This document shows, piece by piece, positions 56,010 to 64,000 of a DNA stretch of 64,000 nt (position 1 is the stretch's first letter; every line of letters begins with the position of its first letter). Under the pieces are notes generated by a model. The model saw nothing but the letters and a program-made list of their open reading frames with translations. It ran no database searches and was not told the DNA's origin. The translations under genes were made by a program, and so were the position numbers. The DNA comes from Micractinium sp. NFX-FRZ (Eukaryota; Chlorophyta; Trebouxiophyceae; Chlorellales; Chlorellaceae): contig JAPTJF010000131.1 in assembly GCA_029339195.1 (NCBI GenBank), positions 62,001-126,000 on the forward strand. The letters are read 5' to 3'.

Positions 56010-59000
56010 GCGCCTTGGTTCATGCAGTGGCCCTCCAAGCAGCATCAGCAGGCAGAGCAGCAGCAGGCACAGCAGCAGGCAGAGCAGCGACGACAGCAGG
56101 AGCAGGATGAGCGGCAGCAGGCACCGCGGCCGGCTGCTAGGCAAAGCAGCGCACAGCCTGGGAGGCAGCTGAGGCAGGCAGCCCAGCAAGACGTTGACAT
56201 TGACAAGCTGTGGCCAGCAGAGTGGCCCACCGGTGCGGCGGGAGGGCCAGCTGGGGCGGCACTGGCAGCAGCAGCAGCGGTAGCCAAGCCCTCAGCAGCA
56301 GCAGTGCGCCCCTCGACCGATGCCAGCGCCAGGGTGTCAGCAGCAGCGGCTGGGACAGCAGTAGCAGGGGCAGCCAGGGTGTCAGCAGCAGGCAGGCCAA
56401 CAGCAAGCAGGCCACCAACAGCAGCACGAGCGGGCGTAGCACCTCCAGCAGCCCAGCACCCAGCCCGCCGAACGCAGCAAGAGGCTGTGCACGCGCCAGC
56501 GCAGCGGCAGCCGCATGCAGCAGCCAGCAGAGCGCAATTGCAGGCACCAGCCAGCAGGGCACAGGCAGCGCCAGCTGGCAGGGCTCAGGCAGCGCCAGCC
56601 AGCAGGGCGCAGGCTGTTTCAGCCAGCCGGTCTCAGCCTGACGTCGACGTCGATGCACTGTGGCCCTCTAGGTGGCCCGCCCGCAAGCCCGCTGCCCCGC
56701 TGGCAGGCAGCGCAGTGGGTACTGATTCCCTGCCGGGATCCAGGGCTGGCAGCCGCAGCGGAAGCCCAGAGCCGGGCCCACGGCAGGCAGAGGCGTTGGT
56801 GCGGCAGGGTTCGGCACGCAGCCGGAGCGGCAGCCCAGAGGGGCTGCACAGGCAGCCGTGCAGGCAGCTGAGCAGGCAGCGCAGCGGTCAGGCAGGAGCG
56901 GCCGATAAGCAGGCAGGCAGCTCAGCATTCCGCATACCCAAGAGGCCGCCTGCAGGAGCAGCGCAGGCGGCAACAGGAGCAGCAGCAGCGGCAGCAGCAG
57001 ACAGGGCCGGGGCAGCCTTACCGCGCAGGCCTCCACCAGCAGATGCTGCCCCATTAGCCACGGCGCATGCATCATTGCAGCAGCCGCCGCAGCCGCCACC
57101 ACCGCCGCAGCAGCAGCAGCCACCTCGACCACAGCAGCAGCAGCAGCAGGTGCAGCGGCAGCATTCTCTGCCCAGGGCTGCTGAGCAGGCACTGGTGCCG
57201 GTGCTCGAAGAGGACGACAGCCTCTTTGCAGGCCTGCCAGCATTGGGCGGCCAGGCGGGCGGCCAGCAGGCTCAGCACCGCCTGCTGCTGCCCCGCCAAC
57301 CAGCCCAGCCCCCGGCAGCTGTGCGGCGCATCGTCCACCTGGCGTCTCCGCCGCCGGCCGTCCTCGGAGGCTGGCGCGGCGCACGTGGCGGCAGCGGCGC
57401 CCAGGCGGCCGTGCCGCTGTGGCAGCAGCGGCGCGCGCAGCTGGGGGCGCAGCGGCAGGCGGCGGCCGCTGCAGCTGCTCTCCTCACCATGGACCAGCTG
57501 CTGCAGCGGCTGCTGTCTTGGGAGCTGCCCAGCATTGTGTATGGCGGGGGCAGCGGCGGCGGCAGCCTGCAGGGCCTCAAGGTGCCCACGCGCTTCTCCA
57601 GCCTGCAGCAGTACACTCAGGTGGGTGCAGCAGTACAGGTGGCAGCAGTACACCCATGTGGGCGAACGTGCGTGCATCATCACATTATGGCCTGCGGGAG
57701 GGCAGCCAGGCGCATGGGGAGGGCAGGCAAGAGGTGGAAGTCGGCTTGTGTCCCAGCTTGCTGGCAAGCGTGTGTTGACCGCTCCATTGCGTCCCAGGGC
57801 AGTGCAGCAGGCTGGCCTGTCGCCTGCTCCGCTCGCCCCCTTGGCCCGTGCCTCGCCCCTCTCAACCCTGTCCGGTTTGCCCCGCGCCTGCTCCACGTGC
57901 TGCACAACATCACCCGCCCGCCCTCACGCTCACCTGCAGACCTTTAGCCAGCTGCTGCTGGAGGAGGTGCGGGCGCACCTGCAGCAGTCTGCAGAGGAGA
58001 ATGCAGCGGCCCCCAGCCTGTGCAGGGCCGGCGGGCGCGGCAGCTGCAGCTGGGCAGACCTGTCTGCCGCTCTGTCATCCGCTGGGGCGGTGCCTCTTCG
58101 ACTTCTAGAAGTCCAGCGGCAGTCAGACCTGCACCTGCTGCGCTTTGAGCCGGCGACAGGCGGCATGGTCGCAGGCGCAGGAGGCGGGCAGGCACAGTCT
58201 GCCGGAGAGTTCAGCAGGAACAGCGGCATACGGGCGGACGACCTGCTGCTTATCGTCAGCCGGGGAACGCCAGTACCGCCGCTGGCGGGCACAGCGGGCA
58301 CAGCAGGCACAGCGCAAGCGACCACGCATCAGCCTGTGGCTGTGGCCCTAGCTGCTGTGGAGTCGCTGCACCAAAGCCAGCCGTCCGAGCGGCGGCAGCA
58401 GCAGGGGACGGCCGGGCGGCAGCGCCAGCTGCTGATCACCGCAAGGGTTAGCCTGCTGGGCAGCGCCGGGTCGGCAAAGCAGGTGCTGCAGCAGCAGCTG
58501 ACGCCCAGCACGGCCTGGCAGGTGAGCAAGCAAAACGGGCTGCTGAGCTGGCCGACCATCCTCGACGACAGGAGCAAGGCTGGCATGGCGGGAGGCTGGT
58601 CGGGCCCTCTTGAGCCCCGCACCCCGGCATTGCAGTCTCTGGGCAGAGGGCTCTGCTGCCCGCCCCATACCCTAACCCCACTAAATTCCCCGGCCCTTCA
58701 GCCCTAACTCACCCCAGCAATGCAATCCACGCCCCACTCATGCCTGCAGGCGGTGCGCCTCATGTCGCTGACGCCCCATCTGCGCCAGCTGCAGGCTTTG
58801 GTAGCTGCCCAGAAGCTGCCTCCCCTGCTGCTGGCAGAGCTGCTGTCGCCTGGCACCACCACCAGCCGAGGCAGCAGCGGTGCCCAACAGCTGCTGCAGC
58901 TGGCGGCGGTGCAGCCGCCGCTGCCGGCGCCGATGGTGCGCCTTCTCCAGCAGCAGTACAACAGCAGCCAGAGCAGCGCCATTGCAGCAGCAGTTGCTGG

Positions 59001-62000
59001 CTATCAGCCCGCCGCTGCTGGCCGGGGTGCGGCGGCGGCGGCGGCGGCAGCGGGCGGCGAGGGCAGGGCAGAGGCGCCCGCAGGGCAGAGGCAGTGTGTT
59101 CTCGTTCAGGTGAAAAATGGGTAACCTCCGGTTGCCCGCCCTCCCTGCTTTTGAGGCAGCGGTTGATGTGTGAACTGGGCCTTGCTGGCGCAGCCTTCCA
59201 CCGCCATGGAAGGTATCAGGATCTCCACTGCTTACAATCATGTCGCCGCGATTCGCCAGATGTCAAGTCATGCAAGTAACTGCCCCGGCCTGTCCCCTCA
59301 TGGCTCCCTCCTCATGCCATGCAGGGCCCTCCTGGCACCGGCAAGACGGCCGCGATCATGGTGAGTGGGTGGTTGGGCAGGTGGAAGTGGAAATGTGGTG
59401 CACTTGGAGGCTACCTGAAAAAGTCGCTGCCCTCACCAGCTGGGCATCACTTAGGTTTGCCCTTCATAGAGCACAGAGCCTTGGCAGCCCCTCCCGCTGC
59501 ACCCAGCAACACCTCCCAGTGCCCGCTGGTAACTGCGCGGCAAGCACCGCCGCATCTTCTCACAGTACCCGCACAGCCACGCTTTCAGCAGGCGCCGTGA
59601 TGTTCGCCACTCCACCTCACACAAGCGCGCCACTCACCTGGCATGGCGCCGTCCTCAACAGTGGAGTCGGGGCTCTCCTGCTTGAGAATGTGTTGCGCTC
59701 GTTATGCTGCAGGGCATGCTGTCAGCCTTCTTGGCACCCAACTCTCCCAAGGCCAGCAGCGGCAGCAGAGCCGGCGGGGGCGGCACAAAGGGCGGTGGGA
59801 AGGACGGCAGCAGCAAGGGAGGCTGTGGCAGCAGACGGCAGGAGGCAGCGGCAGCTCAGCGGGAGAGAGTGGTGAACCCCACAGTGCGCGTGCTGCTGTG
59901 TGCACAGTCCAATGCAGCGGTGGATGAGCTGTGCGCCAGGCTGGCGGCCCGGGGCGTGGTTGGCAGGTGCGCGTAGGCGGGTGGGGCGGATGCTGGATGT
60001 TGGGGGTTGTTCTGGCCGCATGGGCTGTGCGGTTTCCCAGCACCAGTGACTACTGCCGTAGTTGTGAGACGTTTCCTAGGGACGTCTCCCTCTGGTTTAC
60101 CTCGCTGGTGCCTGTCATGCTGGCTGCCTACCGCCCCATTCCGTCCTCCCCCTTCCAACGCCTGGGCCCGTGCAGGGATGGCTCCCAGCGCCACGTCTCC
60201 CTGGTGCGCTTTGGCCCCCTGGAGGCGGTCAGCCCCGATGCCGCCGTGCACCACATTGATGCGGTGGCAGCGGCGGTTGAGGCCGCGGATGGCAGTGCCG
60301 GCGACACAGGAGGTGCTTAGGGTGCCAGGGCGCGGAAGGGAGAGGGGAGGGGTTGCAGGGGGCAGCAGTGGCTGGGTGCGTGCATGGGCGGCCAGGGTGG
60401 CGGGATTTGCTGAGGCTGTGCATGCCCCAACAAGCTGCTGCCCCATGCCCTTCACCCCGCCTGCAGGCCAGGCCTCCCAGCTGGCGTCCCGCCTGCAGGG
60501 CCTGCGCCAGCAGCTGCGCACGCTGCAGCAGCAGATTGATGCCCTGGATGACACGGTTGAGGAAAGCAGGAAGAGGACGCGGCAACAGCTGGAGCAGGGC
60601 AGGGGCGAAGAGCGGCAGGAGCGGGGGCGGGGCAAGCGGCAGAGGAGGGGTGGCGACGGGGGCGGCAGCGACAGCAGGGGCAGCAGCAGCATGGATACCG
60701 ACAGTGGCAGCGAAAGCGAGAGCGATGGTGGCGAGGTGCCAGCGGATGTGATCCCCAGCAGCCAGGAGGCACGGCAGCAGCTGGGCCCCCTGTTACAGCA
60801 GAAGCAGCAGCTGAAGAAGCAAGTAACGGCGGCGGCAGCTGCACTGCGCGCCTCGTCAGCGGCAGCAAGCGCCCGGCGGAAAGAGCTGCGGGCGGCTGTG
60901 GTAGCACAGGTGCGGCGGTGAAGCTGGGGTGGTGGGAGAGAGGGAGGGAAAGAGGCAAGCTGGACAGGCAGTTGGCCCCTTGGTGGACAGGGGCTTGTGC
61001 CTCTTTAGAAAGCAGCCTGCCTTGGGGGTGCCTTCCTGCCTTCCTGCCTGTCTGCCTCCCTCCCGCTTCTCCTCGACCTTGGCACCTCACGCCCCCGCCC
61101 CCGTCCCCTGCAATCGAATCAAACCCGCCTGCTCGTTCCCCCCGAGTGATCGCACCCGCCCGCCTGCCCGCCTGCCTGCAGAGCGAGGTGGTGGCTGCCA
61201 CCCTCAGCAGCGCCGGCGGCGAGCTGCTGCAGCTGATGCCGCGAGCCAACACGCTTGGGATGGCGGGCGGCACCCTGGGCAGCGGGGGCGCCCCACTTTT
61301 AGGGTTTGATGCCATCATTTGTGACGAGGCAGCTCAGGTGAAATGGGCGGAAGGGAGAGCGGGGGATGAACCTTTCCAGAAGTCTCGTGGCTGCGTGACC
61401 CAAACAAAATTAAAGTAGAGAGAAACCCTTTAATTTATCCTTTTGTGCGCGCATTCCGGTGCCTGCCTGGTGGATACGTACTCAATCGGTGGTGGTGCAT
61501 GCGCCTGTGCATGATCCACTTATGACAGCCTGTCAGTCATTGACGTTGCATTCCGTGCCCCGTCGCACGTAAACACGCCTGCGGGCGCTGGAGCCCAGCA
61601 CGCTCCTTATTGCGTGCGCTGCCGCTGCAACACCCTGTTTCATGAAGCACGTTGCGTGTCACACGCCTGCAGGCACTGGAGCCCAGCACGCTCATCGCGC
61701 TGCAGCTGCTGGCGCCAGGCGGGCGGCTGGTGCTGGTGGGGGACCCTCAGCAGCTGCCTGCCACTGTGGTGTCACGGGCGGCGGCGGCTGCCGCCCTGGC
61801 GCAGTCGCTGTTTGAGCGACTGATGCAGGTGTGTGCCTTGGTGGAAGGAGCGGAGGGAGGGACGCTGGGGTTGTGGAGAGGGGAGGCGTGCGGCGTGCGG
61901 CGTGCCGGTGCTGGGGAGCTGTGGAGCAGGAGGGCAGGAGGGGTAGCCCACTGCCCGGTCACTTGTGCCGCATGTGCCTCGTGCTCTCAGAAGATGCCAG

Positions 62001-63630
62001 GCTCTTGGCTCGACAAACTTTAGAATGTCTCCTCAACCTGCCCTTGTATTCCCCTCACCCCGTCCCACCTGCCCCCTGCTCTCCTCCCTGCCAGGCTGGC
62101 TACCCGCTGTGCATGCTGCGCCAGCAGTACCGCATGCACCCCGCCATCTCCAAGTGGCCCGCCGCCTTCTTCTACTCCGGGCAGCTGCTGGACGCGCCCT
62201 CTGTGGCGCCCACCTCCGCGGCAGACGGCAGCAGCGAAGGCAGCAGCGGGCGGGCCGCGCCCTGGCATGCCCGCACCTGCTTCCCGCCTCTCGCCTTTTG
62301 GGACTGCCGCGAGGCAAGCAGCAGCGGTGGTTGTGGCACATGCATGTGACCTGGGCTGTTGTGCTCAGCGGGCGCTACATGTGCTGCAAGGCGTTTCTAG
62401 CCACGGAGCCACGGGCCCTTGCTTCTCATGCCCGCCTGCCCGCCTGCCCGCCTGCTTCAGCTCCCTGCTCCACTGCCCGCCTGCCTGTGCCCTTGCTGGC
62501 TGATCCTCCCAAGCTGCAGGGGCGGGAGCGTGGCGGCGGCGGCGGCGGCGGCTCCGTCAGCAACGCAGAGGAAGCTGAGGTGGCCTTCGCCCTGTACTCT
62601 GGTGGGCGGCGGCGTGGGGTTGCCGTGTTTGCATGGCACACAGGGATAAAATGCTCATCTGCACGGGAGCATCCGTGCTGGCATGCTGCACGTTGAGCGG
62701 GTGCAGGGGGCGGGCAGTGCAGGCTGGAGCTGGCGCACAGGTGCTGCTGCCACTCGGCTACTCCCATCCTCACACCCGGCGTGCCCGCCCACCTCCCTGC
62801 CACCCCCACTCGCCCGGGGCGCCCTGCAGGCCTGGCCTCCCAATTCAGTGGGGACATGGGTGACGTGGCGGTGCTGACTCCATACAAAGCACAGCTGGCG
62901 CTGCTGCGGCGCACCTTCCAGCAGGTGCCGAGCTGGTTGTCGAAAGGAGGGGAATTTAGGGTGGGGTGGTATGAGGGGAGCGCCCAACCGGGCTGCAGCA
63001 GCCTGCACACCTACCCGCCTCGCTCTGTGTTCCGTCTGTGGGGGAAGCAGGGGTGAGGGCATACCCACTTGCCTGCCTGCCCGTGCCTGCTGTGCTGTGC
63101 CTGCTTTCTACCATCTGACACAGTGCCTCACCCCCTGCATCTGCCTGCCTGCCTCCCCCACCCCACCCCACCCCACCCTCTGTGCGTCCTGCAGCGCGGC
63201 GGGGCTGCTGCTGCCGAGGCGGTTCAGTTTGCCACTGTGGATGGCTTCCAAGGGAGGGAGGCGGACGTGGTCATATTCAGCTGCGTGCGGTGCGTCCCGG
63301 GGACTGAGATTGATCGTGGAGCGGAAGCTGGCTTGGGGTGGATTTGGGGGCAGAAGGAGGGGGCTGGGTGTCAGGCGGGGCAGCGGCGAGGATGTGGGGT
63401 GGCACCCAGGTCTCTGCGTGACACCGCCTGTGCCCAGTCACCTCCCACCACACCGCTTGGTCCCCCTCCCTCCCCCCCCCCCCCCCCCCCCCCCCCCGCC
63501 CTCCCGCGGGGGGGGGNNNNNNNNNNTGCGCAATGCTATTTGCAGCGGGCCTCTCTCTCCAAGGCCCCCACCAGCGTCGCACGGGCACGAGCACCCTCCA
63601 CGCGCCTGGCCCCCCCCCCCCCCCCCCCCT

Positions 63631-63666
<36 letters not shown>

Positions 63667-64000
63667 CTGCTCCTCGGGTGCAGGGCGCACGGCGCCGGCA
63701 GCGGCGGCGGCGTTGGCTTCCTCTCCGACGTGCGGCGCATGAACGTGGCCCTCACCCGCGCCCGCCGCTCCTTGTGGATCATTGGGCACGCTGGCACCCT
63801 GGAGGGCTGCCAGCCGTGGCAGGCAAGAAGAGGGGGCAGGGGGCTCTGCTGGGGCAGGGGTGAGGTTTAGGTTTTAGGGTTTATAGGGGTGGGGGGTGAG
63901 GTGGCCTGGCTGGGCTGGGAAGGTGACGTGGCTTGGCTGGTTCAGGGAGGCGGGGCGACGTGGCGGGAGCAATGGGCACGTGGAAGGGTTGGGAGCAGCG
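52116..64000 (+). CDS. SEN1/senataxin-like SF1 (Upf1-family) RNA/DNA helicase, 3' end off the window
   Basis: The start is ATG 52116 ([17 protein letters not shown]); exon 1 ends at 52311 and exon 2 begins at 52494. A helical N-terminal region (to about 55120) resembles the Sen1 N-terminus, then a long disordered Gln/Ala/Pro/Ser segment spans about 55700-57300. The helicase core has all expected motifs: [18 protein letters not shown] (motif I), [20 protein letters not shown] (Ia), [10 protein letters not shown] (II), [16 protein letters not shown] (III), [17 protein letters not shown] (IV), [40 protein letters not shown] (V) and [19 protein letters not shown] (VI). An acidic/basic insertion with coiled coil lies between Ia and II (about 60468-60908). 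Sen1-type helicases unwind RNA:DNA hybrids in transcription termination and R-loop removal. Motif I sits alone in a 36-nt exon (59325-59360). A 10-N gap lies in an intron near the end. Confidence 0.94.
53228..53288 (+). repeat. 12-bp tandem repeat at a helicase splice donor
   Basis: Four to five copies of GCCAGCTGTACC-type units follow the exon end CTGGAAG|GTACGCC directly. Each unit carries a GTACC that resembles the donor. Confidence 0.88.
61577..61622 (+). repeat. Copy of a helicase acceptor and exon start
   Basis: CGCCTGCGGGCGCTGGAGCC with CAGCACGCTCCTTATTGCG mirrors the real acceptor and exon start at 61663-61705 (CGCCTGCAGGCACTGGAGCC). The AG has become GG, so this acceptor is dead. 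Confidence 0.9.
63517..63526. other. Assembly gap (10 N)
   Basis: Ten N lie between C runs (63472-63497) and G runs on one side and C runs (63612-63665) on the other, in the helicase intron between motifs V and VI. Length and content are unknown. Confidence 0.98.

Noticed and set aside
57067..58707. 546-codon plus-strand ORF in a second frame
   Set aside because: A shadow of the helicase coding frame created by CAG/GCA repeats; the helicase frame carries the conserved motifs further on.
1..64000. tRNA, rRNA, transposon or viral insertions
   Set aside because: I looked for cloverleaf-like segments, transposase/reverse-transcriptase motifs and long terminal repeats and saw none I could support; a tRNAscan or RepeatMasker run would be decisive.

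Overview
The window looks like nuclear DNA of a green alga, most likely a Chlorella-like trebouxiophyte. Base composition is GC-rich, genes carry many short to medium introns, (CAG/CTG)n tracts are common, and the predicted proteins are rich in Ala, Gln and Ser. The gene set is eukaryotic and photosynthetic: a gamma-carbonic anhydrase family protein, a plastid-type aldo/keto reductase, mTERF, AP-2 mu, CWC22 and a SEN1-like helicase. I saw no prokaryotic operon, CRISPR array, phage, transposon, rRNA or tRNA gene. Species assignment is inference.

Layout. 1-5318 (-): a serine/acidic nucleolar-type phosphoprotein with a ubiquitin-like N-terminus, running off the left edge. 5319-8141: no convincing gene; it holds a G-rich stretch. 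8142-11625 (-): a GATA-type zinc-finger protein. 12468-15265 (-): a mitochondrial gamma-carbonic-anhydrase family subunit. 16083-21818 (+): the AP-2 mu clathrin adaptor. 22523-30166 (-): the splicing factor CWC22. 30549-33883 (+): an aldo/keto reductase. 34615-36563 (-): a plastid-type membrane protein. 36780-44138 (+): an mTERF protein. 44857-51033 (+): a bZIP factor. 52116-64000 (+): a SEN1/senataxin-like helicase, running off the right edge. Divergent pairs share starts 216-817 bp apart; convergent pairs are separated by about 700 bp. Neighbouring genes share no evident pathway.

The most unusual signal is in the introns. In at least eight of the ten genes, introns contain one or more decayed copies of the adjoining exon edge together with its splice site. 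Donor-side copies usually lie downstream of the real donor and acceptor-side copies upstream of the real acceptor. The copies are 20-85 bp, partly diverged and often frame-broken, yet many keep a usable GT or AG. This suggests introns that grew by tandem duplication of exon-intron junctions, and it would create many decoy splice sites. Four introns, and perhaps a fifth, appear to use GC-AG borders.

Exon boundaries were worked out by hand from splice consensus and reading-frame continuity. They are exact for the gamma-CA, GATA, nucleolar and most AKR exons, and approximate elsewhere.
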